Counted from the first letter of the stretch, positions 35,704 through 44,881 are shown. The stretch: 64,000 nucleotides of DNA from Shewanella atlantica (GCF_003966265.1 NZ_RXNV01000001.1:1054001-1118000), one strand, 5' to 3'. The notes: generated from the sequence alone by a model not told the origin. Translations and numbers: made by a program.

Positions 35704-37239
35704 ATGCGGCACTTGAAGCGACTAAAAGAACAGACTCTATCTCTGCTACAGGTAAAAAAATATCAGTGGCTGATTTCTGTATTATTATTTGTTGCCCCGT
35801 TTGTCACTCTTCTCCCGACAGAGCCAGCCTTCGTTAATTACAGCGTTAATTCACACGTTAACGACATGTTAGACAGCATCTTTCTTAAAATCGATACGAT
35901 AAGCACTACGAGTATGCAAGACAAAAGGCTGATGAAAAAACTCAATTTCGACTGCGGAACCGACGATCTGGCAATGTTGAGCAGCCGGGAGTTCAATCCA
36001 CTCTATGTCAGAGTGATTCAACTTGAGCTAAGCAACGGTGAAAAATGTTCAAATTTTGGGCCTTCCGTGATTCTAAATATGAGCCCTGCTATCTTTGTCG
36101 CCAAATATAATATCACCCTGGCCTCAACGATAAGCCCCCTGTCACAGAGAAGAGAAACCATTTTAATTCAACCCTATGGAAAGCATAGGCTACTCACAGT
36201 GATCAACAGCAGGATTCTTAATAACTACCTGGATTCTGAGTGCGCCGATTGTTATCAACTCGAATACTCAATCGCAGGTCTTCCTACAATGCTCCGCGGC
36301 GAAAAAGAGCTACAGCAGAATAGTCATCATTACTCAGCAGGAATTCACTACCCAAACAAAAACTACAACATCACCTTGCACGCGGGTGACAGACTCTATC
36401 AAGAGCAGAAAGAGGAGATCGATGCCTACCTCTATATCGCAAGTTTCATCATAGCCATCTTGTTTAATATTATTTTTTGGAGCTGGTGCTCTTCAAGAGC
36501 CTCCCTCAGAGGCATGATCATTTCAGCACTGAGTAATAATGAATTTATCCCTTACTACCAGCCAATTATTAACAGTAAGACAGGCAAGGTGATCGGTCAG
36601 GAAGTACTCATCAGGTGGCGTCTGAAAGACATGAGCCTGATACCTCCCGGGCAATTTATTCCTTACGCTGAGGAGAATAATCTGATTATAGCCATTACCG
36701 ATAACCTTTTAGAAAAGGTCTACCAGGATCTGACTGAGTTAACTGGCTGGGTCAGTGTCAATATCGTTGCTGAGCATCTGGAGCAAGGCTTGCTCTCTTC
36801 CTGGCTCAAGGGTCGCAACAATGAACTGATTAAACGTCTGAGTTTCGAGCTCACAGAGCGGGAACAGATTAAACAGTTCAAACAAGCCGAATCAGAGATC
36901 TTGTTAGTCTCTCACTATTGTAATGGGGTGAAGCTCGATGATTTTGGTACCGGATATGGGGGCTTTAGTTACTTGCAGAGGTTAGGAGTAAAGAGCATAA
37001 AGATAGACAAGATGTTTATCGATACGATTGGTACCGACGATCTGAAATGCAGTGTGCTCGACGCGATAATAGCCTTCGGCCATAAAGCAAATATGGAGAT
37101 GATTGCCGAAGGGGTAGAAACTAAAAACCAGGTAGACTATCTCGCAGAAAAAGGTGTCTATCTCATTCAGGGTTTCTATTACGCCCAACCGATGGCGAAA
37201 TCAGAGCTGTTCGACTTCTATCGGAAGAATAACCAATAA
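35704..37239 (+). CDS. CSS-motif sensor with EAL c-di-GMP phosphodiesterase domain
   Basis: A 511-residue membrane protein: helix at about residues 20-38, a periplasmic CSS-type sensor domain with conserved cysteines (FDCGTDD, EKCSNFG, ECADCYQ), a second helix near 238-258, and an EAL domain to the end. The signature reads EVLIRW (EVL for EAL) near residue 300. The metal and catalytic residues are kept: N in WVSVNI, E in ELTERE, DD in KLDDFGTGYGG, K in IKIDKMF and E in AEGVET. It should therefore degrade c-di-GMP. CSS domains in E. coli PdeB/PdeC-type proteins respond to periplasmic redox through a disulfide. The TAA stop coincides with the left end of a repeat element. Confidence 0.85.
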   Translation: MRHLKRLKEQTLSLLQVKKYQWLISVLLFVAPFVTLLPTEPAFVNYSVNSHVNDMLDSIFLKIDTISTTSMQDKRLMKKLNFDCGTDDLAMLSSREFNPLYVRVIQLELSNGEKCSNFGPSVILNMSPAIFVAKYNITLASTISPLSQRRETILIQPYGKHRLLTVINSRILNNYLDSECADCYQLEYSIAGLPTMLRGEKELQQNSHHYSAGIHYPNKNYNITLHAGDRLYQEQKEEIDAYLYIASFIIAILFNIIFWSWCSSRASLRGMIISALSNNEFIPYYQPIINSKTGKVIGQEVLIRWRLKDMSLIPPGQFIPYAEENNLIIAITDNLLEKVYQDLTELTGWVSVNIVAEHLEQGLLSSWLKGRNNELIKRLSFELTEREQIKQFKQAESEILLVSHYCNGVKLDDFGTGYGGFSYLQRLGVKSIKIDKMFIDTIGTDDLKCSVLDAIIAFGHKANMEMIAEGVETKNQVDYLAEKGVYLIQGFYYAQPMAKSELFDFYRKNNQ

Positions 37240-37684
37240 TACCAGTTGCATTAAATAATTAACCAATTTAGAGCCCATCAGGGTTTTCAATTCAAGGCGC
37301 ATTGATGAGGAAATGCTGCTCTTGGTTGTAGAACTCGGCCTTTTAAGTCAATGCAAAGCAGAAGTGGGAAGCCTGAGGGGCTCACATAGTACGACTGATG
37401 TTTAAAGCAAGGGGCAAAGCCCTTTATGCTTCACAGGATGCTTTCGAGATACGACTGCATGCTCTATTTTGTTCCATACAAAATAAGACATTTCCTGCAT
37501 CCATGGAGGTCAGATGCAGAAGGTAGAGCAACGCAGGAGCTTGTTGCCGAGAATAACTATTAGCTTCAATCATCCTATAGCCACATGGCTGTGGTATATG
37601 TCTATATTGCAGGAGCAAATATAGCCCTTGCCTACAGAGCTTTGAATTCTCGCTGAATGGTCAGGTACTTAATGCAATTGGTAT
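37239..37684. mobile_element. MITE-like element, 446 bp, 16-bp terminal inverted repeats
   Basis: The left end ATACCAGTTGCATTAA (37239-37254) and the right end TTAATGCAATTGGTAT (37669-37684) are inverted repeats with one mismatch. AATA flanks both sides (37235-37238 and 37685-37688), a probable 4-bp target duplication. No transposase frame is inside. The interior between about 37430 and 37640 is related, in inverted orientation, to part of the element at 41634. The left end starts inside the stop codon of the EAL gene. Confidence 0.8.
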
Positions 37685-37687
37685 AAT

Positions 37688-37710
37688 AAAGGCCATCAAA
37701 GATGGCCTTT
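37688..37710 (-). terminator. Probable terminator of sdaA
   Basis: Perfect stem AAAGGCCATC/GATGGCCTTT with loop AAA, about 33 bases after the sdaA stop. On the minus strand it runs into TTTATTAT. Confidence 0.75.
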
Positions 37711-37742
37711 ATCTACAATACTTCCCTAAACTGACAGGAATA

Positions 37743-39110
37743 TCAGGCGCAGATGCTGGTTACCTTTATCGCTAAACCACCCTGACTGGTTTCACGATAC
37801 TTAACATGCATATCTTTTCCCGTCTCATACATGGTTTCGATCACCTTATCAAGGCTCACCGTTGGCTCACTGTTACGGCGCATAGCCATGCGGGATGAGT
37901 TGATAGCTTTAACGGATGCTATCGCATTACGCTCGATACAAGGTACCTGCACCTGGCCAGCAACCGGGTCACAAGTTAAGCCCAGATTGTGCTCCATACC
38001 GATTTCTGCTGCGATACATACCTGAGAAGGGTTCGCGCCCATGATCTCAGCCAAACCTGCTGCAGCCATCGAACAAGCCACACCAACTTCCCCCTGACAA
38101 CCCACTTCGGCACCGGAAATCGAAGCGTTACGCTTGTAGAGCGAACCGATTGCAGAAGCAGCAAGGTAGAAACGCGTATACTCTTGCTTACCCATAGGCT
38201 GAATAAACTTATCGTAATACGCCATCACAGCAGGAATGATACCCGCAGCGCCATTAGTTGGAGAGGTAACAACACGGCCGCCGGCAGCATTTTCTTCGCT
38301 GACCGCCAGAGCAAACATATTAACCCAGTCGATGATAACCATAGGATCGGAAGAGAGACGCTCACCCGTAACTAACTGGCGGAAAAGTGCAGGCGCTCGG
38401 CGCGGAACCCTTAGAGGACCGGCAAGTACACCTTCAGTCTGACAACCTCTTTCGATACCTGCTTTCATGGTATCCCAAACGGCACCAAAGCCTTCGTAGA
38501 TAGCCGCTTCGCTTTGGAAAACTTTTTCATTTTCCATCATCAGCGCACTAATACTGATCCCTTCACGCTTACAGGTCTCAAGCAGGTCAGACGCATAGGC
38601 AAATGGGTAGGGAACGATCACTTCATTAGCCGCAGTCAGGCCGAAATGCTCTTCATCGACAATAAAACCGCCACCTGTCGAATAGTAAGTTTTACTAAAT
38701 GCACAGGTGTCGCCAATCCAAGCGTGAAGTGACATACCATTTTCATGCAATGGAAGTGCATGTTCGTGGAATGTCACTGACCCACTTGGAAACGCGACAT
38801 TTAGAGCTTCTTCGCCTAAAGGTAAAGTTGAAGTCAGCTCAATCTGACGAATATATTCCGCAATAGACTCGATATCGACACTCTCGGGAAGGTTACCGCC
38901 CAAGCCGACTAAGATAGCGGTATCTGTATGGTGTCCCTTGCCGGTTAAGGAGAGCGAACCATAGATATCAACACTCACGCGAGTGATCTGTTTCAGCTCA
39001 CCACGTTGACGCAACTCATCGACAAACTCTTTGGCGGCCTTCATCGGCCCGACAGTGTGTGAACTCGATGGACCCACACCTATCTTAAAAATATCAAATG
39101 CGCTAAACAT
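37743..39110 (-). CDS. sdaA: L-serine dehydratase, 4Fe-4S type
   Basis: A 455-residue single-chain enzyme deaminating L-serine to pyruvate and ammonia. It has the N-terminal beta domain (FDIFKIGVGPSSSHTVGPMKAA) and the alpha domain with cluster cysteines in CQGEVGVACSMAAAGL, in LGLTCDPVAG and in QVPCIERN. Length equals SdaA/SdaB of E. coli. The start at ATG 39110 has GAGG nine bases upstream; a TTG at 39119 is less likely. It follows sdaC by 82 bases on the same strand, so uptake and breakdown of serine are probably co-transcribed. Confidence 0.95.
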   Translation of the reverse strand: MFSAFDIFKIGVGPSSSHTVGPMKAAKEFVDELRQRGELKQITRVSVDIYGSLSLTGKGHHTDTAILVGLGGNLPESVDIESIAEYIRQIELTSTLPLGEEALNVAFPSGSVTFHEHALPLHENGMSLHAWIGDTCAFSKTYYSTGGGFIVDEEHFGLTAANEVIVPYPFAYASDLLETCKREGISISALMMENEKVFQSEAAIYEGFGAVWDTMKAGIERGCQTEGVLAGPLRVPRRAPALFRQLVTGERLSSDPMVIIDWVNMFALAVSEENAAGGRVVTSPTNGAAGIIPAVMAYYDKFIQPMGKQEYTRFYLAASAIGSLYKRNASISGAEVGCQGEVGVACSMAAAGLAEIMGANPSQVCIAAEIGMEHNLGLTCDPVAGQVQVPCIERNAIASVKAINSSRMAMRRNSEPTVSLDKVIETMYETGKDMHVKYRETSQGGLAIKVTSICA

Positions 39111-39192
39111 AATAAACAACCTCTAAAAAAGCAGGAAAGGGCCAGGACTAAAATAGTACTGACCCTCTAACAAGCATGATGTATGACTTAAT

Positions 39193-40464
39193 TTAAGACA
39201 ACATGCCGAATAGAATCGCCGTCATTGCTAACAGGCCAGCAATGATAACGAAGATGTTGCTGATACGACCGCGATAAGCTTTCAGTGCCGGCACTTTGTA
39301 AACCGCATACATTGGCATCAAGTAAAGTATTGCGGCGATGATTGGACCACCTAACGCTTCGATCATACCCAGGATGCTTGGGTTGATGATGGCAACACCC
39401 CAAATGGTGAAGAACATGAAACCAAGAATAAACTTATCAACTTTCTTTTCTGAAACTTCTTTCTTACTGCCAGCCAGTTGCTTAGTGATCAGTCCTTTCA
39501 GACCTTCAGCAGCTCCCATGTAGTGACCGAAGAAAGAAGATAGAATTGCAATAGTCGCAATGATAGGACCAAAATAACTCACAAAGCCGCTTTCATGAAC
39601 GTTTGCCAGGTAAGATAGAATCGCCAGGTTCTGTTCTTTAGACTCAGCAAGTTGTGCCGGGCTTAGAGAAAGCACGCAAGAGAAGACGAACAACATTACG
39701 AAGCCAACCAGCATCATAGTTGTATTACGTAGAATCACATCGGCTTTCTTAGATGCATTCTTACCGTGCTCACGCTTCAAAGAGACAGAGAACTGTGAAA
39801 TGGCTGGAGAATGGTTAAAAGCAAACACGAGTACCGGTATGGTCAGCCACACTGTACCTAAAAACTCTCCGGCAGCAGGCACCTGTGTCAGCGCATCCAT
39901 CTTCCAGCTAGGAATAAGGTAGAGAGACATAAAGGCCAAAATTGCAACCAGTGGGTATACCAGGAATTGAGTCACCTTCAACATGAACTTCTCACCGGAA
40001 ACCATCACTGACATCATGCCCAGGATAAGCACACCAGATAATAACCAACGTGGTGGTGAAGCCATTCCAAGTTGGTTAACGATGAAACTGTCGATAGTAT
40101 TGGTAATACCAACACCATAGATCAAAACGATTGGGAAGATAGCAAAGAAGTAGAGTAAGGTTATCGCCTTACCAGCTCCAACACCAAAATACTCTTCAAC
40201 TACGTGAGTGATATCGCTGCTCTGCTTTTGTGAAGAACAGACAAACCGAGACAGACCACGGTGAGCCAGATAGGTCATAGGACCGATGATGAGTGCCATC
40301 ATGACCAATGGCCAAAAGCCCCCCATACCAGCATTGATAGGTAGGAAAAGAATACCAGCACCGACCGCGGTGCCAAATAGACTCAACATCCAAGTTGTAT
40401 CCTGACGTGTCCAACCCTGACGGCCAGCTTCTTGTACTTGGGTATTAATCGCTTCTTCTTGCAT
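39193..40464 (-). CDS. sdaC: Serine transporter SdaC (HAAAP family)
   Basis: A 423-residue membrane protein with about 11 helices. Family landmarks are [30 protein letters not shown] near residues 25-54, [19 protein letters not shown] near 216-234 and [15 protein letters not shown] near 313-327. SdaC is a high-affinity proton-coupled serine importer. It is the upstream gene of sdaC-sdaA. The 600-base region before it carries its control sequences. Confidence 0.93.
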   Translation of the reverse strand: MQEEAINTQVQEAGRQGWTRQDTTWMLSLFGTAVGAGILFLPINAGMGGFWPLVMMALIIGPMTYLAHRGLSRFVCSSQKQSSDITHVVEEYFGVGAGKAITLLYFFAIFPIVLIYGVGITNTIDSFIVNQLGMASPPRWLLSGVLILGMMSVMVSGEKFMLKVTQFLVYPLVAILAFMSLYLIPSWKMDALTQVPAAGEFLGTVWLTIPVLVFAFNHSPAISQFSVSLKREHGKNASKKADVILRNTTMMLVGFVMLFVFSCVLSLSPAQLAESKEQNLAILSYLANVHESGFVSYFGPIIATIAILSSFFGHYMGAAEGLKGLITKQLAGSKKEVSEKKVDKFILGFMFFTIWGVAIINPSILGMIEALGGPIIAAILYLMPMYAVYKVPALKAYRGRISNIFVIIAGLLAMTAILFGMLS

Positions 40465-41064
40465 AAATATTACCTTTGAGGTGCTAATAACACCTTTGGT
40501 GTTCTTGGTATAAACAGAAACGTCGAAATGAACAGTTCACTTCGAAGTAAGAGCAAATTTCGGGGCAAGAATATAGATATGGAATCGTGAAAAATTGATC
40601 TGGAACCGGGTTTTGTAATCAAATTTCAGAACAAGCTGATATTGGGATCAATGTCTAATTTATTATGTTCTAAATTTTCATATTGCATCCACTTCGGCAA
40701 CCTGATTGAACCTCGAATTAACATCGAAACCACATACATTACCTATCGGTGATATTCGAGAATCAGAGATTTAACCTCGAGTTACGAGCCATATCTCAGA
40801 AACGGGAAAATTCGAGATGCAACCCAGCAATCACGCCGTAAAACTTGAGGCAAATCACAGTCGATTTAGCTATAAAAATAGCCAGAGCTAGCGGGACCCA
40901 CTAAATCAAGTTTTCATGCACTGGGTTCAAATAACAAATCCCACAGTTGATGACACTTTCAGTGATGGGGAGTAAAATATTTGCCAACGAAAAGCTAAAC
41001 CCATGTTTTAGTTATAACTCCCCCAAATCAGATACGATAATCGATAAACAGGAAAGTGATAAGC
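40465..41064. other. Divergent region between sdaC and yjjX
   Basis: A 600-base gap without a supportable gene. It carries the promoters of sdaC (minus) and yjjX (plus). Repeated CGAGA/TCTCG-like words occur around 40755-40820 (ATTCGAGAATCAGAG, ACCTCGAGTTACGAG, ATTCGAGATGC), but I cannot name a regulator. Confidence 0.35.
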
Positions 41065-41634
41065 ATGCAAGAGATCTCCAATCTGAAGAAAATAAGAGTC
41101 CTGGTTGGTTCGACGAATCCGGTAAAGATCAATGCAGCAAAAGTGGCCATCTGTCAGATATTTCCGCAAACAGATATAGAGTGCGTAGGTATTCACTCTC
41201 CTTCCGGTGTTCCTGACCAGCCTATGACCGAGTTGGAAACCCGACAGGGAGCAATCAACCGGGTCTCTTATTGCCAATCTTTAGCCGAATCTGGTGAGCA
41301 ATCTGCACAACTATTTGTGGCTATGGAGGGTGGAGTGGATAACTTTGAGCATGGTCCGGCAACGTTTGCCTATATTGTTGTCGCCACAGCCACGCAAGTT
41401 TCTGTCGGTCGCAGCGCACTGTTACCACTCCCCTCATGCGTCTATCGCTCATTAGCTGCAGGGGAAGAACTTGGCGATGTCATGGATAGATTATTTAATA
41501 CCGAAAATATCAAGCAACAAGGCGGAGCTATTGGCCTACTGACCAGAGGACACGCAACCCGTGAGAGTATCTACACCCAGGCACTTATTCTTGCCATGGC
41601 TCCTCTATTAAATCCTGAGCTATATCAAGACTAA
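41065..41634 (+). CDS. yjjX: Inosine/xanthosine triphosphatase YjjX
   Basis: A 189-residue nucleotide-pool sanitiser that hydrolyses non-canonical ITP and XTP. The family motif VLVGSTNPVKINAAKVA is at residues about 11-27, SGVPDQPMTELETRQGAINR near 60-79, and AMEGGVDN near 100-107, with LTRGHATRESIYTQALILAMAPLLNP at the end. The ATG at 41065 has AGGAAA upstream; a GTG at 41056 lies inside that spacing. The stop codon TAA (41632-41634) overlaps the left end of a repeat element. Confidence 0.92.
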   Translation: MQEISNLKKIRVLVGSTNPVKINAAKVAICQIFPQTDIECVGIHSPSGVPDQPMTELETRQGAINRVSYCQSLAESGEQSAQLFVAMEGGVDNFEHGPATFAYIVVATATQVSVGRSALLPLPSCVYRSLAAGEELGDVMDRLFNTENIKQQGGAIGLLTRGHATRESIYTQALILAMAPLLNPELYQD

Positions 41635-42197
41635 TACCAATCAGTATAAAGATGTGATCGCTCAGCAAGAATTTAGTGCTTCTGAGGCAAGGCCATTGAT
41701 TGCTCCTCGGTAACAGCTCCTTGCGTTACTCTCGATAATAGCTCCTGCATTATTCTACCTTCAACCATCCTTGGTCTCGTACCTCCTGAATCTGACCTCT
41801 ATGGAAGGAGGAAATGTCTTATTTTGGATGGAACAAATTAGACCATATAGTCGTGCATAAATGGCATTCCCAACATCTGACCTCCAAGGTCTTAAACGTT
41901 CCGTACGCTTTAATGACATTCCCCATATCCCTATGGGTCAGTGGAGGAAATGTCTTTAGTATGTCAGGAACATACAAGACCATATTGCTCGCAACGATTA
42001 AAGAGCATAGTGACCCTAGGTTTAAGCTCGTTAACACAGCATCGGATGCGCTAAAACTCGCCTTTCAGGAGTGTTTTTTGCTGCCTGCTTCTGCGTTGAA
42101 TGACTTCACAAGGGATCACCATTGTCTCATCCATTCGCCTTGAATCAGTTTGCTAAAAATCACTCTGAGCAGATCACTTTCTTATACTGTTTGGTAT
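41634..42197. mobile_element. MITE-like element, 564 bp, about 30-bp imperfect terminal inverted repeats
   Basis: The left end ATACCAATCAGTATAA (41634-41649) and the right end TTATACTGTTTGGTAT (42182-42197) pair with one mismatch. Similarity continues inward: the left reads GTGATCGCTCAG and the right, reverse-complemented, GTGATCTGCTCAG. No target duplication is evident. Inside are two related copies of a GGAGGAAATGTCTT module (about 41808 and 41943), which also occurs inside the element at 37239. A 109-codon frame at 41814-42143 lies wholly within it and is not called as a gene. Confidence 0.78.
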
Positions 42198-42382
42198 GAA
42201 GCATTACAATTATTGACTTGCATTTTTGCCAGTAACTCCCTAGTTTAGTGACTTAATCTTTAGTTTGAAGTTATTTAGCTCTCACCTATATGCGATTAAC
42301 CAGAACCCCCTCTTAACAGAAAAATCTGATCCACAAACACTTGCATTCTTCCTCATTACCCTCTAGGTTAGACAATTAGATG

Positions 42383-42396
42383 TTAGTCGCAACTAA
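42383..42396. promoter_or_regulatory. Probable MarR-type operator
   Basis: The palindrome TTAGTCGCAACTAA (arms TTAGT/ACTAA around four bases) lies 20 bases before the MarR-GNAT start codon. MarR proteins usually bind such palindromes and repress their own genes. Confidence 0.55.
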
Positions 42397-42415
42397 TTAA
42401 GAGGTTGGTGGAACC

Positions 42416-43444
42416 GTGTTAAATAGCAAAGGTGATACTTTTAGCAAGGATAAGGCAGAGCAGGTGCAAGGCTCTGATCTCAGAACATTATCCAGACACT
42501 TAGTCAGACAGTTAGGCATGCTCAATTCGGCATGTGGCGATCTGCCCCTCTCTCCGGTTCAGGCTCACGCGTTGCTCGAACTCAGGCATCAGGCGATTCC
42601 GATAAAGCAACTCGCTCAAACTCTCAATATAGATAAATCTAATGCCAGCCGAGCCATTACTAACTTAGTGGAAAAAGGGCTTGCACATACAAAGAGCAAC
42701 CCCAAGGACAGCAGAAGTCTGCTCGCCCACCTAACTCCTCAGGGAAAGAAGTTACTTAACAAGCTGGATCAGCAACAAAATATGATTTTTGAGCAGATCC
42801 TGTCGCAACTTTCAGCCGAAGAGACAGAGCAGATAGAGAATGCGATATCCCTCTATCATAAAGCGATTTGCTGCTCCCAAGCTCAACAGGGATTGACCAT
42901 CCGCAAGATAAAACCGCAAGATGATCAAGCTATGGCTCAGATCATTCGTGAAGTCTCTGCCGAATATGGCCTCACCCCGGATAAAGGCTATGGCGTCTCA
43001 GATCCCACTCTGGACTCTCTCAGTCAAGAGTACCGCTCCGATAACGCCTGCTACTGGGTGATAGAGGAAGATGGGGTATTACTGGGTGGCGGAGGAATTG
43101 CACCACTCAACGCAGAGACTAACTCTGTTGAAAGTGATGCTTTTAAATCAGAGCCAGAACCTGAGACAGAGTCGGTCTTCGAAGATGGAGTTTGCGAGCT
43201 TCAGAAGATGTATTTTTCACACCAACTGCGTGGCAAAGGTCTAGCGAGACGCCTCGCCTATCAGGCGATCGACTTCGCACGTGAACGCGGTTTTCACTCC
43301 TGTTATTTAGAGACCACAGACTGTCTCAGGGAAGCCGTAAAACTCTATGAATCAATAGGCTTCGAGCACCTGCAGTCCCACCTTGGTAATACGGGCCACG
43401 ATGCCTGTGAGATGCCGATGTTATTGAAGTTAACGAAAAACTGA
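42416..43444 (+). CDS. MarR-type regulator fused to a GNAT acetyltransferase
   Basis: A 342-residue two-domain protein. Residues about 20-150 form a MarR winged helix (LSPVQAHALLELRHQAIPIKQLAQTLNIDKSNASRAITNLVEKGLAHTKSNPKDSRSLLAHLTPQGKKLL, with the DxR wing). Residues about 160-342 form a GNAT domain with acetyl-CoA loop HQLRGKGLARRLAYQAIDFARERGF and the end KLYESIGFEHL. Between strands there is an acidic insert (NSVESDAFKSEPEPETESVFEDG). The start is GTG with AGAGG and GGTGG upstream. Such fusions are known; the target of acetylation is not. A palindrome near its promoter suggests autoregulation. Confidence 0.87.
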   Translation: MLNSKGDTFSKDKAEQVQGSDLRTLSRHLVRQLGMLNSACGDLPLSPVQAHALLELRHQAIPIKQLAQTLNIDKSNASRAITNLVEKGLAHTKSNPKDSRSLLAHLTPQGKKLLNKLDQQQNMIFEQILSQLSAEETEQIENAISLYHKAICCSQAQQGLTIRKIKPQDDQAMAQIIREVSAEYGLTPDKGYGVSDPTLDSLSQEYRSDNACYWVIEEDGVLLGGGGIAPLNAETNSVESDAFKSEPEPETESVFEDGVCELQKMYFSHQLRGKGLARRLAYQAIDFARERGFHSCYLETTDCLREAVKLYESIGFEHLQSHLGNTGHDACEMPMLLKLTKN

Positions 43445-43446
43445 AA

Positions 43447-43526
43447 CGCTTAGATATGAACTAAGACGTTGGCCTTTGGGCTAATCGACGCTTAGCTGTA
43501 GAATCTAAGACGACGCCCTTTGGGCT
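43447..43526. repeat. Two tandem units of a 42-44 bp hairpin repeat
   Basis: Each unit reads CGCTTAG, a short loop, CTAAGACG, then a mini-hairpin ending CTTTGGGCTA. Units start at 43447 and 43489. The mini-hairpin plus TAAT/TATT tail equals the units near 22224-22277. Confidence 0.7.
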
Positions 43527-43532
43527 ATTGAA

Positions 43533-43609
43533 AAAGACTAGAGCTTGCGTCAGATGAATGGGCGCAGCCATCACATCGTCGCATCCGCCACCTGATATAT
43601 CTAGTCTTT
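43533..43609. repeat. Foldback following the tandem units
   Basis: AAAGACTAGA (43533-43542) and TCTAGTCTTT (43600-43609) are perfect 10-bp inverted arms enclosing 57 bases with further partial pairing. Together with the two units upstream it forms one composite repeat of about 165 bases between the MarR-GNAT gene and tas. Confidence 0.65.
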
Positions 43610-43678
43610 CCCCCAAAACCTTGTTAGCCTCAAATGATTCTCGTTGCGCAATCAGCGCCAAAATAGAGTGGAGATTTT

Positions 43679-44722
43679 ATGGAATATAGACGTATCCCAC
43701 ATTCCAGCCTTGACGTAAGTGAACTCTGCTTAGGTACCATGACTTGGGGTGAGCAGAATAGCCAAGAGGAAGCTTTTTCCCAACTCGATTATGCCATAGG
43801 TGAAGGCATTAACTTTATCGACACGGCAGAGATGTATCCGGTCCCCCCCAAAGCTGAAACTCAGGGGGAAACGGAACAAATTTTAGGTAACTACCTAAAA
43901 AAAAGTGGCAACCGCAATAACCTTGTCATCGCGACTAAGGTCTCGGCACCTGGTGGTAAGAGTGACTATATCAGGCCGAATATGGCTCTGGACTGGCGTA
44001 ATATTCATGAAGCGGTCGATGCCTCCCTGGAACGACTTCAAATCGACACCATAGATCTGTATCAGATCCACTGGCCAGACAGAAACACCAACTTTTTCGG
44101 CGAGCTCTCTTATCAGCAGATCGATGACAATGAAAAACAAACTCCCATCATAGACACGCTTGAAGCCTTGGCCGACTTGGTCAAGTCAGGAAAAATCCGC
44201 TACATAGGTGTATCCAATGAAACCCCCTGGGGTCTGATGAAGTACCTGCAATTAGCAGAAAAGCACGGTCTCCCCCGCGTCATTAGTGTCCAAAACCCCT
44301 ATAACTTGCTCAATCGCAGTTTTGAAGTGGGCATGGCTGAAATAAGCCACCGGGAGGAGGTGCCACTACTGGCCTACTCACCGCTGGCATTCGGAGCTCT
44401 TAGTGGTAAATACCTCGATAACCAATGGCCTGAAGGTGCACGACTGACCCTGTTTAAACGCTTTGCACGCTATACAGGCAGCCAGATGGCACTCGAAGCG
44501 ACGAAGGCATATGTCGAGTTGGCAAGAGAGTTCAATATGAGCCCGGCCCAGATGGCACTGGCATTCGTTAACTCACGCAAATTTGTCTCCTCCAATATCA
44601 TAGGTGCAACGAGTCTTGAGCAGTTAAAAGAGAACATCGACAGCATTAATACCAGTATCTCACCCGAGTTACTTATCCGCCTGGATGAGTTGGCACAGAT
44701 ATACAGACTGCCTTGCCCTTAA
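43679..44722 (+). CDS. tas: Aldo-keto reductase Tas
   Basis: A 347-residue NADPH-type aldo-keto reductase almost co-linear with E. coli Tas: MEYRRIPHSSLDVSELCLGTMTWGEQNS at the start, FIDTAEMYPVPPKAETQG with the catalytic Asp and Tyr near residues 40-58, the Lys in IATKVS near 88, and YQIHWPDR with the catalytic His near 130. The cofactor-binding end (SNIIGATSLEQLKENI) is intact. In E. coli Tas was found as a suppressor of tyrosine auxotrophy under starvation; its natural substrate is unclear. A very strong terminator follows. Confidence 0.93.
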   Translation: MEYRRIPHSSLDVSELCLGTMTWGEQNSQEEAFSQLDYAIGEGINFIDTAEMYPVPPKAETQGETEQILGNYLKKSGNRNNLVIATKVSAPGGKSDYIRPNMALDWRNIHEAVDASLERLQIDTIDLYQIHWPDRNTNFFGELSYQQIDDNEKQTPIIDTLEALADLVKSGKIRYIGVSNETPWGLMKYLQLAEKHGLPRVISVQNPYNLLNRSFEVGMAEISHREEVPLLAYSPLAFGALSGKYLDNQWPEGARLTLFKRFARYTGSQMALEATKAYVELAREFNMSPAQMALAFVNSRKFVSSNIIGATSLEQLKENIDSINTSISPELLIRLDELAQIYRLPCP

Positions 44723-44817
44723 CAAAAATGAGTAACAGCAGTGATAAGTGATAAGTAGAGACTTGCAATATATTCTGGATGACAGAATAACAAGCAAGCA
44801 TAAATGACACTTGCAAT

Positions 44818-44858
44818 AGGCGTTGAGATCTCCGAAGATCACAACGCCTTTTCTTTTT
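44818..44858 (+). terminator. Strong terminator of tas
   Basis: Stem of eight plus five pairs, AGGCGTTG-GATCT against AGATC-CAACGCCT, with one A-A mismatch and a four-base loop, then TTTTCTTTTT. It separates tas from csdA. Confidence 0.93.
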
Positions 44859-44881
44859 AATATATACCTGCGGATTAAACC

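Noticed and set aside
41814..42143. 109-codon frame behind yjjX
   Set aside because: It lies wholly inside a MITE-like element and across its repeated modules; frames of this type are a by-product of the repeat.
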